A DNA stretch of 64,000 bases from Micromussa lordhowensis (Eukaryota > Cnidaria > Anthozoa > Scleractinia > Lobophylliidae): positions 17,080,984-17,144,983 of the forward strand of contig OZ026595.1 of the NCBI GenBank assembly GCA_964020085.1. Direction: 5' to 3'. The notes beneath the pieces were generated by a model, which was not told where the DNA came from, searched no databases, and worked only from the letters and a program-made list of their open reading frames with translations. A program made the translations under genes and the position numbers. Below are positions 24,901 to 35,972 of the stretch, one piece after another (position 1 is the first letter of the stretch; every line of letters starts with the position of its first letter).

Positions 24901-27403
24901 GTTATACTCTTTGTTTTTGTCATTATCTATGATACAGGAGAAACAAGATAGTGATTGTTGTTGGATCTAAATTGACTGACTTGTTTGCGTTCGAATGTTT
25001 TTGGAAAAAGCCATATAATTTTACTAAGTAGTTCTTAATTCCTGGTTTACATTATAGGTGACTGCTTTCGTTGTCTCCGAGGCCGGGTCCACGTGCCGTG
25101 TAGGGCTAAGTGTGACCGCACTCTCTTTTGTGGTCACAGCTGCAGTGAGCCGTGCACCAAGAACTGCCCTCCATGCAAGGAAAACTGTGGCAACTACTGC
25201 AAGCACAGCAAGTGCACGAAGAAATGTGGTGAACCTTGTGATCCTTGCAACGAGAAATGTATCTGGCAGTGCCGGCATTTTAAATGCACGAAACTATGCG
25301 GGGAACTTTGCAATCGTCAACGATGTAGCGTGCCATGTACAAAGCAACTTCCGTGCAAGCATCCCTGTATTGGACTCTGTGGGGAAATATGCCCGAAGAA
25401 GTGCCGAGTCTGTCACAAAGACGAGGTGACGGATATATTTTTCGGAACCGAAGATGAGCCGAACGCAAGATTCGTGGAGCTGGCAGACTGCGGTCACGTG
25501 TTTGAAGTTGAAATGATGGATCAGTGGATGGACCAGGCGCAAGCAACGCCTGATGGGAAGCCTGTCGATGTTCAACTCAAGCTTTGTCCAAAATGCAGGG
25601 TTCCCATCCGCACCAGTTTGAGGTACGGCAACATCATTAAGAAGATTCTGGCAGACTTCGAACGAATAAAACAGAAGATTTTACTCGGGAAAGGAAGGCG
25701 TGATCAAGAAACCACGAGGCTCATATTGAAGGTGCAGAAGATTGACGAGTTCCCTGACGACCAGGAAGCCATCATCAAGTCGCTGGGCCGTAAGAATCTC
25801 ACAGATGAACAAGTCAACGTGGTTGAGAACCAGATCAGCTTTTTGACTTTCCTTCAGCAACTCAAGGTAGAGATAGGGAAAGGAGAAGAGGCAGAACAGG
25901 CCACAGCAAAAAGCTTTGAATCAAGATTTTTGCTGCAGGAGACGAAGGAAGACCTTGAGAGTAAAGTGGAACAACTCCGAAAACGTGTGAGCGGGTATCG
26001 AGTTCGATTTAGCGACCAAGAACTTGAAGAGCTCAACGAAGAAATGCACAGAACACAGCTTCTAATCGACTTCAGACTGCTGAAGATGCAACTTGACATT
26101 CGGGGCATTAAGCTTGGAGCCACTGACACTGTGAAAGTTGATTTTGTTAAACAGGCACTGGATTCAGAGAACATAATCGGTAAGAGAACAAAAGCGATTT
26201 CACTATAATGGTCTTAAAAAGTGAAATCACCAAGTTTTGACACGTTAGGGAACGACTTTATTCCCGGGCAGGCGTTTTCTCTTCCTTTGGTCCTACGTGT
26301 TTTAATCTTGTGTGTTCTGAACACGACCTCACTGCGTCAAATTTTGTTTCTCGTGTAATTTTTCTCTGACTGGATGGTAAGAATTGGTGAAAAAATTCGT
26401 GAGCTTTTCAAGGAATTTCCGCTTTGCAGGAAAAGTAAAAAACAATTTATTTGGCGATAGGCGAGTTTTATCCTCAGCGCTGCTGTCAATGATGTGTAAT
26501 TTGCGGATAGTAAGTAACTAATGACATTAATTAATCACTACTTTGTTTGAACATTTTCAGACAAAGATCGTCGAGAACGTTACACTACTCGTATAAAACG
26601 AATCAGAAAACAACAAAATCTTCATGTAAGTTACCTTGCGGTTACACGAGAGGAGAAAGATCTGATTGTGAAGGCCATGGGGCTTACACAGGGACACTGG
26701 TTCAAGTGCCCAAACGGTGAGTTGAATGCTTTAGTGTGAGTTGATTACGACGAAAATTCTTCTTACAAGTTTTAAGTTACTTTCTATATTGGCCCTTGGG
26801 AGAAAATTAGTTTGACCTTTAGTTGAACGTTCATTAGCTATCATTTAAGTGCGATTAAGAGTGAACGAAAGTTGCCAGAGTTAGCAAAATTTACGCAGTG
26901 CGTAAATGCAAGCCCTCCTCGATTCTCCAGAAAATTTAACTGAGCTGTTTCAAATTGCGATGAAAGTAGCCTTCGCCGCGTGAGAGCTTGCGGGAGTGGG
27001 CGGACAAACAAGGCATCCGTTGAAAGTTTACTTTCACAAGCGATTCAAGCAACTAGCAGATATTTAAAGGTATTGTCCATTGGTAAAAATCAACCGTAGA
27101 ATTTTGTATCTGATTAGGTGTACCGGAAGCGCTTGTGAAATCAGGAGTGATGAGAAGCTAAAGCACTAAATTAAGCTTTTTTTCCTCCCTATTCTTAAAG
27201 GTCACATCTACTGCATCACAGAGTGTGGTGGAGCGATGGAAGAAAGCAAATGTCCGGAATGTGGCTCAGGAATTGGTGGCCGTAATCACCGGCTGCGAAG
27301 TGATAATCAGCTTGCAAGGGAAATGGATGGCGCTCGATTCGCTGCCTTCTCCGATATGGCTAACATCCATAACTTTGACCCGCGCGAGTTTGAGAACATT
27401 TAA
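12944..27403 (+). CDS. ZNFX1: NFX1-type zinc finger helicase ZNFX1, copy A (complete, with inserted LamG exon)
   Basis: This is a UPF1-like SF1 helicase; vertebrate ZNFX1 binds viral dsRNA and triggers antiviral signalling. Exons: 12944-13640, 14753-15222, 15963-16118, 16573-16697, 16975-17042, 17242-17399, 17770-18027, 18804-19077, 19503-20156 (LamG), 20605-20915, 21640-21844, 22073-22473, 23278-24247, 25058-26179, 26561-26716, 27201-27403. All phases agree, giving 2075 residues, or 1857 without the LamG exon. Order: RGG-rich tail (1-45), ARM-like domain (~50-215), Walker A GPPGTGKT (546-553), motif Ia CYTNHALDQF, LamG insert (736-953), motif II VEEAAEVLE, motif III GDHQQLRP, LQHRMRPEI, VDNFQGEENDIIL, VALSRAKKG, a run of Cys/His NFX1 fingers, a coiled-coil region, and the RZ finger GHWFKCPNGH...CPEC...IGGRNH. 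Possible poly(A) signal at 27607-27612. Confidence 0.92.
16305..16475. mobile_element. Tc1/mariner (pogo-type) MITE
   Basis: Terminal inverted repeats start CAGTGGAATCTCGAT and end TCGAGGTTTCACTG. TA dinucleotides flank both sides (16303-16304 and 16476-16477), as expected for TA target duplication. The element is 171 bp, non-coding and lies in the intron before ZNFX1-A exon 4. Confidence 0.7.
18625..18793. mobile_element. Foldback element abutting a ZNFX1-A splice acceptor
   Basis: Arms starting TATATGTTGTAGGTCAAAA and ending with the near complement flank an A+T-rich loop that contains a second hairpin. The right arm ends about 10 bases before the exon start at 18804, so it forms part of the 3' splice region. 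Confidence 0.7.
19503..20156 (+). other. LamG/ConA-like domain exon inside ZNFX1 copy A
   Basis: This uninterrupted 654-nt exon encodes about 218 residues resembling the LamG_3/concanavalin-like fold common in cnidarian secreted and surface proteins. Visible features are PLNRRCGGLEIT, SFVEIPNVPGNFIDTRTSIT, LKMNAWNFIGASYDHDSGIARLW and FQGRVTDLHIF. The acceptor has a strong pyrimidine tract (TTGCTTCTTTTCTCAG) and the donor is GTAAGC. It starts and ends in phase 1, exactly matching the phase-1 intron between exons 18804-19077 and 20605-20915. It can therefore be included or skipped without breaking the frame. Copy B has no such exon. It could instead be a fragment of a nested gene. Confidence 0.75.
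24357..24519. mobile_element. Foldback element in the ZNFX1-A intron before exon 25058
   Basis: Arms AACAATTGGTTCATGCTT... and ...AAGCATGAACCAATTGTT are complementary through most of about 65 bases each. The short loop is GAAGCGTAACTCTAGCTTC-like. No coding capacity. Confidence 0.7.
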
Positions 27404-28524
27404 ATATATGCCAGCAATCAGCTAGGGGAGGGGTTATTTAGCAGAGCAACAGTCGTCGTCGTCGTTAGTTGTTGGAACACACACCACTTCAGTCCCTCGC
27501 ATGAAATGTTGGATAGCGCATTGCCCGAACTCCTAGTTCCATGCGTTTTACATTACTGGCAGAACAATTCGGACGATTTTAGTTTCAGACAAAAAAAGTG
27601 TCCAAAAATAAAGCCGTCCGGAATTTTTTAGCGTCCGAAATATTTACAGTACAATATAACACTTTTAAGTAGCTCCAAAGCTCTTAGTTTCCGTTTTGGA
27701 AGGAACTCTAGTTGAGACACTGCTTGAGGTAAATATATAACGGATGCATGATGATAAAGTTTGCGCCATTTTCTCGTCAGTGTATCTGTAAAACCTTGAG
27801 GGGGCAGTTAAACTACTGTTGTTTTAGTCTAATTGTTGTTTTTTATTACACGTAAATTGCCCTTAGCTATGTTTGAGCAAAGTGACCAAAATTTAACGTC
27901 CGAAATGTTTTGCAAGTAATGTAGTCTTGTGAACAACACTGAAAGTTGAGAGTGGGAGGAGAATAATTAACACGCCAGTGTATCAACAGCATGTCAGCGA
28001 TTGTAGTTGCTAGTCTGCCCTGTCATCACGAATAGCAATAAGCAATGAGGTCGTGGTGACTGTTAAGTGTCAGGGAAGTAAACCGAGTTGTCCAAGACTT
28101 AACTTTTTCAATGCCGTAGCTAGTTTTTCCAAAGTGATAGAGTCATAACAGCATAAAATTCGAGGCTGTTTTATTTAGGACAGCGGTTAAAGCTGATCGT
28201 ATTCTTTAAATTTTTAAACTAGGATTTAACCAATTTAATTTCAATTTTGACTACGTATTAAGTCGTTCTTTCTCTTTTCCGACAGCTTACATCGAGGTTT
28301 TGGAGGCGTTTGATCTCTTCAAAAAGATCTTATTGTTTTCATTTTTATAGTGTAATTTCACTAACGAGTCACCATTAAGTGTGTGTGGAGGGGAGGGGAG
28401 GGGAGGTCGGTTAATCATGAGCTGCTTAGTCCGCCTTGTAAAGGCTTTACCTCTACTGATAGAGTTTCATCCTGCAAAACGTAGTCAGATACGTAAAATG
28501 ATTTTCGTTTGACCTAGGTTATAC
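27404..28524. other. 3' flank of ZNFX1-A and spacer
   Basis: No gene is seen. It contains the candidate poly(A) signal and a G-rich (GGGGA)n-like run near 28388-28408. A stretch at 28443-28490 (GCTTTACC...GATAGAGTTT...) recurs upstream of copy C at about 58927-58970, showing that the spacer was duplicated with the gene. Confidence 0.5.
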
Positions 28525-28542
28525 TTAAACAAGGACCCGCGC

Positions 28543-28550
28543 TATATAAG
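28543..28550 (+). promoter_or_regulatory. TATA box within the left TIR
   Basis: TATATAAG lies inside the terminal inverted repeat, about 200 bases upstream of the accessory gene's ATG at 28750. The mirror copy at 34833-34840 serves the opposite strand. TATA function is inferred. Confidence 0.55.
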
Positions 28551-28749
28551 GAGCCTTGGACTGGGCGAGCAGTCAGTCATTTCACTCTAGACACAGAGCT
28601 GTCAACATCTCCGGGTCGCGCGATACGGACAGGTCTCTTATATCTGCTATTACTGCGCACAGTAATTACAAAGACTAACAAAGGCCGTCATTCCGAAACT
28701 TTTTTTTTTCAAATCTGAAATTTTTGACGCTTGGAAAGAGTTTGTTAAA

Positions 28750-30086
28750 ATGTTAGGTGGAGCTGACAATGCCAATGGAAAACGCGTGCGGGTAAGTACA
28801 TATTTCTTTCTGTTACATTGATTCTCACTGTATCGTTTGTTTGCCTCTAGAGCTGTATTTCACGAGTGTTTTTGTTGCCTTCATGCGCAGGTAACTCTCG
28901 AGATTGACGAAGGCAAAAAGGATCAGGTAATTCGTCTCCTTCAAGATATTCCAGACCTGGCCTGCGAAGTTGTGTCCGTAGGACGGATCCAAACTGGAAA
29001 CGGTTAGTACACTATAGTTCGAACGTTCCATCTATAACTTCTCTCTCCTTCATAAAATCGGCTTCTCGAAAAAGATTACAAAGTAGATTGCAGGAAGGAC
29101 TTCAGCCAGCGACAAAAGCAGAATAATTTGACCGTTTCGAGAGAACAGAAGTTTTCAAACTGCGCGCCTTTTCTTAGTGATAAACAAATGGAACTTGATT
29201 CCCCGGTGTCGAAGGTTACATCATCCTGCTTCCAGCAATACCTAAGACATTCAATGTGGATTTGTATCCGTTCATCTACTTTTAATAGAATAGCGTGAAT
29301 TTCTGCTCGGGCGGAAATGTTTATAGCAACGTGAAATGTTGTTGATGAGGGAACAAAATCGAAATTTTTGGTTTAGTTTCCCAAAGATATGGCATTGTGC
29401 CATGGTCTCAAGTTGTCATAGATTTGTACCACTGATATGTATCACGTAAACTACATATGATCAAGTGGATATTTATAATGTGCTAACTGACTTGAACAAT
29501 TCCATTCATGTAACTTGGTTTCTCTGTAACAATGTGGGATTATTACAACAGGTTCTGTGCATAACCCGTCGTACTTACCCTTGAGTTGTCCTTGTTCACT
29601 ACATCCAAATTTTTATTCTAAAATGTTTTTCTTTTTTTTGCAGCAAGGAAGCGCTTTGCCGTACCCAATTATGAAGAACCACTACGGCCATCGCCTGTTC
29701 GCCTTTTTCCTCGAAGAAACGACGAGGCCGTGACTATCTGCGAAGACAGTGAGTCCGGCGTGGCCGCGCCTCCACAGGTTTTAGAGTCAACCTGTGACTT
29801 CTGCCTTCGAGCCCCGTGCATCACATCTTCTGATTTCAAACCAAACGGAAGGTGTGATGCGCGTATAACGAACCATATAAAAAGGCGGAAAGACTACAAG
29901 TGGTATTGGAAGACCCTGAAGGACAACGGGCTTTGGGACAACCCGAAGTATCTGGAGAAAAAAGAACAACTGGGTTGCCTCATTGACGACGTTAGGGAGG
30001 TTATGCCACATTGCGTGATAAAGGACGTTCGTGCTAGGTGGCCTAACCCCCCTAGCGTCCCCTATCAAGGGCATCGTCGCTCGTGA
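28750..30086 (+). CDS. Transposon accessory protein, Cys-rich, P2X7-C-terminus-like tail
   Basis: Three exons, 28750-28791, 28891-29002 and 29644-30086, join in phase to give 198 residues. The N-terminal half (KRVRVTLEIDEGKKDQVIRLL) looks like a small alpha/beta region. The C-terminal half has CDFC...PC...GRCDARI, an aromatic/basic helix (YKWYWKTLKDNGLW), and a closing segment VREVMPHCVIKDVRARWPNP...Y.GH. That last segment recalls the end of the P2X7 intracellular domain found alone in many animal transposon-associated proteins; the resemblance is weak and from memory. It starts just inside the left TIR and runs toward the transposase. A poly(A) signal candidate (30305-30310) overlaps the opposite gene's end. 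Function unknown; a DNA-binding or regulatory partner of the transposase is a guess. Confidence 0.75.
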
Positions 30087-30300
30087 AAAGCGACATTACC
30101 AAACATGCTCTTTATTGTGTGCGTGAGTTTCATCATGGATAGTCCTTACTATCGACAATGGTGAACCATATTTGTTTCAGTACAATCTCAACGACTTCTG
30201 CAAGAGTACTTCTTTTTTTCCTCGCCACAAAGTTTGGCATGGCACCTAAATCTACAGGATTCCACTTTTACACTGGTCAGCCTTCAATCAACGAACTGTG

Positions 30301-33300
30301 CTACAATAAATTATAAAAAGTTGTCCATATGCCATCTCTGAACTCGTAGGTTTTATCTGACAGAACCCTGTGTGGGGCAATTCTGTCCGGTTGGCGACTG
30401 GTCTGGTAGTACTGTTCAGATGTGGCTTCACGCAGCACATTCTCATTCTAAAGAATTGAAATAGAGCAAAAAAATAAAAATTAACATACTAAAGCAACCA
30501 TGAACGGGCCATGTACTTCATATGCAACTGTCCATAGCTGCTTTCTTCAGTTAGTTTTTTTTATTTTTCATTAAAAGGAACTAACCCGGGGGGGGGGGGG
30601 GAGCTCCCATGTAAAACGGACGGGGGTGCTTGTCGGACCTTCTTGGGGTTCAAAACGTAGTTTTGATTTCTCTTTGGGTGTTGAGTCTCAAAAGGTGCAC
30701 AGCTGAGAACTTTTGCAATTCCTTTTAGGTTATTAAGCCAAAAAATGTTGACAGGACACAGTGTGTTCTTTTACAATATTGGGACATAGGATCTTTGTAG
30801 CTCTTAGGGTTTCCTTTTTTCTGAAATTTGAAGCAAGCACCCCTGACATTTTCATATGGGAATTCTCCCCCCCCCCCTTTCCACCACCAGGAAGCTGATG
30901 GTAATGATAATAATCTTAATAATAGCAATAGTTAACAGTTACTGGTCTATTATAAGGCAATTTCCATTAAAGTAAAAAGAAGTAGTGTCCCTGTGTGGAC
31001 ATTCATTATCCTCTGTATGTTTTTCCACTTTCTGTGAAGTTATGTGAATACAAATAAAAGTGTTGTGGTACATACCCAGTCAAGTACTGCAAGCTGCATT
31101 CTCATTTCATAGGTGTCTTTGCGACTGAAATGGATACGCTTCTGTGCATAAATAAGCATCACCATGTGCAATGATTCTATCCAGAACGTATCTCGGCACT
31201 ACAGTAAATAAAGGTAATAAGTTCAAAATTAGGCTATTGAAGAAAGGTTATGTATTATAAATAAAACATGTCTTGAGTAAATCTCTGTTTCGTTGTTGGG
31301 GGGTAATGTTGCCGCCCACTCGGTGACTTTCCACATACTGTAGGAATGAGTGGTTATTTGTAGAGCTGTGGAGTAAAGATACAATTTCACACCATGGGTA
31401 TTTATGTATGAATTAGTATTACCAAGGCATAATCTTCAGCAAATTTGTAAATGTTCGTTCCCACTATAGCCTTCCGGTATGCTGCAATAGCCTGAGGCGT
31501 AACAAGAGGTTTTTTGCTGCACACATAGCCTTCTTGTTGACACCGAGACTCCTGATGGCAATTTGAATGATCCCCCTATACCACACAGATAAAATAAATA
31601 AAACAACCATTCAATCATCTGTACAATTTTTACCACAGTAAGTAGAGCTAGAGGTACTGATTTAGTATCTTGTACAACCTTGATAACGACTAAGGTGTAA
31701 AGGGCTCACCTGTGGGGATGAGGGTAATAAAAAATTACATTGCCACAACAGCCACTAACCACTCATATATACTTGTGCCCTGGCAAATAATCTGTTCTTG
31801 TCAGAAAATTAAGATAACAAATCACATGTACAGGTTCCTAGGGAACACTTTTACCTGGTAATGGTCTACAATGTTTACTATGTATCGCTTCAGGGCATCT
31901 GCATCACCATTGCAATTCTTCATGGCATAATAGATATGCGTCTTTGTGCACTTAACTGTCAAAACAGTAGCATTTTTAGAAGGATTTTTAACTTCAAGTA
32001 ATGGTATTGTTATTCATAAGATTTCCATTACATAATTTAATCAAAGTTGGTAACGACAAACAAGCCACATTACCTTTGTCGGACAACTCTGCAAACCATG
32101 ACCTCTCTGAGTCCCTAACAAGCCCACTGGCAACCTTTTTGATGGCCTTCTTAACACCCTTCCCACCTTTATTGAGGAAAGCAAAAACAAGAACATCCAT
32201 GCCTTATCACAGAGATGAAAACAGACCGTAGCTACTTGGTTGATGCTGATTACAATTTTATCTCTACTAGTGAAATCTAGCAATTTGGTTGGTGACCTAC
32301 CATGCCAACTGTCATATGAGTTTCTAATCCCTTTGGTTGCTAGCCACTGCCTCAATGCTGGCACATAGTCATGCGCAACTTCACCAACACGATGACCTGC
32401 AGGGGTTGCAAAGGGCAATAAACATAGAAACACTGTCAGAGGGTTTTGACTTCACCCGACACCCAAAACATAAATGTAAGGAACAAGTTGCATTTGCATA
32501 ATATTCATGAAACATTATTTTGTAAGAAATCAGTGTGAGAAATCCTCCTTTGTATGTGTGACAAAGACCTGTTAAAAAAAATTAGTATTCCAACATCTTG
32601 GAGTCACAATATTTTTGGCATAAATCCTGGCAAGAAATATAAGCGATGTGTTCCTTTAGGGAAAGCCAGACATATCCTGCTTCTAACTATGAGGTGCTTA
32701 TAATTTCTGGGAAGAGTGCACAATCAATTCAACATTACAACTTACCAAGAGCTGTTAGAGAATCTATCACTGCTTTTGTCATGGGTACTTCTCGAGATGC
32801 TGCAGAAGGCATATCTTCTTTATCCCAATTCAGGCAATAAATAACTTTCTTGTTTCTAAAAAGAAATGTCAGATAATTAGCTACAATGCCACATGTTGGG
32901 TAAAATTCAAGCAGAGATGTTTATAGTTCAAAGTTCCCACCGATAAGATAAAGCAGAAACTGTGGTGTGCTGCGCAGCTCGGCTCGAATCATGTCGAGCA
33001 TCTGTTATGATGATCTAAATTTATGAAAAAGGGAAAAAAACATGAAATTTAATTGGATGGAACAACAGTTTGCAAACAAAACAAAAAAAGTGTAGAAATT
33101 CCATGAAAGGCTACATCATGCCTTGGATACATACATCTCCTTGTAGAAGATATTGAGCATCCTGCTGTGCTTCCAACCTAGCTTCCTGTAATTTGATCTC
33201 ATACCAGGCTTTCACCGCATTCTTGTAACCTAGAGAAGTGTATACTGGGAAGAGGAAACAGGAACAGAGAAAAGTATTCTGCATAAATGGTTTCCTGCAT

Positions 33301-34304
33301 GACAAGGAAAAAGGCAATGAAACTGAATAAACTCTATGACACTTTTGGACAAATGGCAAGAACATTGATGAGTATTAGGGGAATTTTTTTTGTAGTCCAA
33401 CAAGTACTATATAACAACACTGTTATTGTCAGAGAGGAATTATTTCAGAGATATTGTAATACCGGTAGTGATGTATCTCTCGTCCACATTTCCGATTTGA
33501 GCTGCCTTACAAGCACTGACATACTGGGTTTCGGTAAGTCCCGAACTGATAAATCCATGTAACACCCTAAACAATAATGACAGCAGTGTTAGTTTACCCA
33601 AATGTCAACATCAGAATTTTCTGAATTTCCAAATGTAAACAATTACTTGTACCTTACTCTTACCTCAAATTGGCTGTGTACTTTCCGCCGATGATGCTAC
33701 TGGAATTCCATCGGAGGGAATGACCAGCCACGCAACCCACGCTGACGAGCGCCACATGTCCATGCTTTATAGCACCGAACGATGGCAACTCTAAAGGATA
33801 GCCACATAAAGGACACCTTCCGCCATATTGTGCCATTGTAGATACGAGGCTTCGAACCGCAGCGTTGGATGAAATAAAATAGTCCTCATTCTCCATACTT
33901 TGAGTGTGTATATCAAACTTTCCAGTTGTATTTTCACCGTATGCCAAAATATACGGATCAGAGATATCCGTTTGCGTTTGTGCATCTATTTTTTCCAAAC
34001 ACGAAGGAAAAGGTTGTGGCGAAGGTTGTTGCATTGCTGGCGAAAACAAATAGTGACTGGCTGAGGTTACCATTTGACTTCGTTCGAACTCTTCGAATGA
34101 GCTTAGCAATCGTTCCATCATCAAAAGGTTACCCATTGGTGTACGACTGGTTATACATAAGGCACTTTTGACCCGTTGAATTTTAGATTTCAATGCCTCC
34201 AAACGCTCCTCCATACCCGCTTCAACCTCAAGTTGTATGCTGTACCTAATCCGTTGTGCACGAGGAGGCATTACTTTGGGCTTCTTCGAGAAAGATTCCG
34301 CCAT
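30301..34304 (-). CDS. DDE transposase of the TTAA transposon, 11 exons
   Basis: Exons in coding order: 34304-33664, 33566-33463, 33229-33122, 33001-32941, 32855-32746, 32396-32301, 32166-32074, 31955-31855, 31575-31423, 31198-31076 and 30447-30301. One frame of 1737 nt gives 578 residues with no stop. The third intron appears to use a GC donor. N-terminal: basic region, coiled coil, then a zinc-ribbon-like CPLCGYPL...GCVAGHSLRW and IIGGKYTANLRVLHGF. Catalytic candidates in order are DARHD, VAHD and the Glu of WIESLH. The stretch between them contains SYDSWHG, SERSWFAELSDK, THIYYAMKNC and a zinc-like H..CH....RC motif. This architecture recurs in uncharacterised animal transposases. Transcription likely starts near the TATA box in the right TIR. 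Intactness suggests recent activity. Confidence 0.82.
30588..30877. mobile_element. G-tract MITE nested between the two transposon genes
   Basis: The left end (a long G run, then GAGCTCCCATGTAAAACGGA) and right end (TTTTCATATGGGAATTCTC, then a C run) are imperfect inverted repeats over about 45 bases, including GGGGTGCTT/AAGCACCCC. It is about 290 bp and non-coding. It lies downstream of both converging genes, so it does not break either one. Confidence 0.7.
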
Positions 34305-34832
34305 GGTAAATCCAAAATATCGTTGATTAGATAAAATAGCCCCTGAGAAACAAAGACGATGCGTGCAGACAAGCTCGATTCAAAGTGGAAGTTGTGGTAC
34401 AAAATGCACGACGGCTTCCGCCATGAACCGAACCGTCAAACGCATTAATTACATCATCTTCTTTTGAGCATGCTAAATAGTGCATAGACGATGACATAGA
34501 CATATTGAGGGCTCAACAAAGCAACGAATCGTCTGCGAGGAGTCTGTGAGCGGGTGCGTGTGTTCAGCGATTGACAGAGACGGTTAGAGGCGGGAAATTC
34601 AAATTTACTTCGATAAATTCTTCAATTAGCGTCAGAAGGATCAGGATTTAAGTACATTTATAAGTTAAATTCACAATTTGGGTGGTTCTACACTCGCATT
34701 AAGTTCTTATTGTGTAGGTTTTTATTTGTTGCATTGAAGTATGGGTTTACCGCATCATCCTCGCGGAGTCCGCCATCTTTGATTAGGACTACGAAACAAA
34801 GATTGCGTGACAAAGAGGGGGAGGGGCTATGC

Positions 34833-34840
34833 CTTATATA
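34833..34840 (-). promoter_or_regulatory. TATA box within the right TIR
   Basis: The minus strand reads TATATAAG here, the mirror of 28543-28550. It lies about 530 bases upstream of the transposase ATG at 34304. Promoter use is inferred. Confidence 0.5.
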
Positions 34841-34923
34841 GCGCGGGTCCTTGTTTAATATTCGAATTTGCACTGAGGCAAAGTCGAGAAGAACCTGGGG
34901 ACGAGGTGACGTCGAGGAACTTG

Positions 34924-34960
34924 ATTTCCCGGAAATGACTTAAAGTCTTTCTGAGAATTT
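34924..34960 (+). promoter_or_regulatory. Extra STAT/GAS-like pair between the transposon and copy B
   Basis: TTCCCGGAA (34926-34934) and TTCTGAGAA (34949-34957) are both perfect TTCNNNGAA palindromes. Their spacing and flanking GATTTCC...GGAAATGAC resemble the copy B block at 35329-35360, so this looks like a duplicated promoter block. It lies within 70 bases of the transposon's right end. Confidence 0.5.
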
Positions 34961-35328
34961 TGACTTGAAAACATCTGAGCTCCCGATACGGGATAAGCTT
35001 TGATTCCTTGCCAATTGATCTTATTGTGACAGGAATAAACGTGGATGCAAAATAATTAACCTGTTGTCTTTTTACCTGTTTTGAACTGGTTATTTAAAAC
35101 CTCCAGAGCTTCTCTCAGGCCCTTTATTTAATAACATCAATCTATGCTCACAAATGTGGTGAATCTCCCCACCCCCTCCTCCCCTTTCAAAATGACAACT
35201 AGTCTGTCTTGACGTCATTGTGTTCAATTTGAACCAGGCGAAAAATGAAAGAGCTGTTTTTCTTGCCATGATATTTTGTAATTTTTATAGATAATTCAAC
35301 TTCTTCCATGTTTTTTTTAAAGCCCCTG

Positions 35329-35385
35329 ATTTCCGGAAATGACCTTTCGGTTTCTAAGAAATTCTGCTTGTGATTTGATTGGTTC
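35329..35385 (+). promoter_or_regulatory. Copy B promoter block: ETS/GAS-like, ISRE-like and GAS-like sites
   Basis: TTCCGGAA at 35331-35338, TTTCGGTTTC (complement of GAAACCGAAA) at 35345-35354, TTCTAAGAA at 35352-35360, and an inverted CCAAT (ATTGG) at 35378-35382 lie in order. The block aligns with those of copies A and C. A 5' noncoding exon probably ends at 35623 (ATTTGAG|GTAAGC), with the next acceptor near 38021 just before the ATG. Confidence 0.55.
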
Positions 35386-35972
35386 ACGATGCATATTAAG
35401 TTTAACTATCTAAAGTTAAAGTATCTTTCATATTTTGTACAGCATATTTATCTTCCCTTGTTCGAAAACTGTTCTTCTGCTTGTGCAAACCAGTTTTGAC
35501 GTAGATTATCACGAAAGAGTGGTGTGGGATGATTGAGGAATAACTTTGCTATTGACAAGCCTTGGCAAGTTACGCGGAAACAGCCAGTCGGCCGGCATCT
35601 GGTTTCCTCCTAGGACATTTGAGGTAAGCTGGCTCAGTTGTCATTATGACAATACTACATCTTACATTTACCGTAAGATTCGTTACTGAAATAGCCATTC
35701 ACCTGTTAACAGTGCCGACTAGCTAGAGAGAATATAGAACTATAAACAGATTAGAAGAGAACAATGTTTCACCGCAAAATGGTAGCCATTGAGGACAGGT
35801 TGCACAGTGCTGTACTTGTCTTTCATGACTGAATTGTCCAAATGGATAGAATTGTTAACAGAAACGTCCCAAATTGCAATGGTCGCCAGCAGGATCTAAG
35901 CTGGTGGTAGTTTTGTGTTGGGTTTGCTCACTTCACACTGATTGTACGGTATGTTGGCACGAAGTAGTCCAT

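Larger units (their letters stand above)
28525..34858. mobile_element. Complete DNA transposon with TTAA ends (probably Kolobok-like)
   Basis: A 27-bp sequence at 28525-28551 (TTAAACAAGGACCCGCGC followed by TATATAAGG) is repeated exactly in inverse orientation at 34832-34858. The outermost TTAA on each side fits a TTAA target duplication, leaving 23-bp TIRs. Inside are two converging intron-containing genes, a + strand accessory gene and a - strand DDE transposase, both with intact frames. TTAA duplication and a DDE transposase fit the Kolobok superfamily; piggyBac shares the TTAA preference. The superfamily name is inference, the boundaries are seen directly. Confidence 0.85.

Noticed and set aside
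33135..33140. GT donor (GAT|GTATGT on the minus strand) for transposase exon 3
   Set aside because: Using it puts the next exon out of the frame that encodes DARHD; the downstream GC donor at 33122 keeps that conserved frame.
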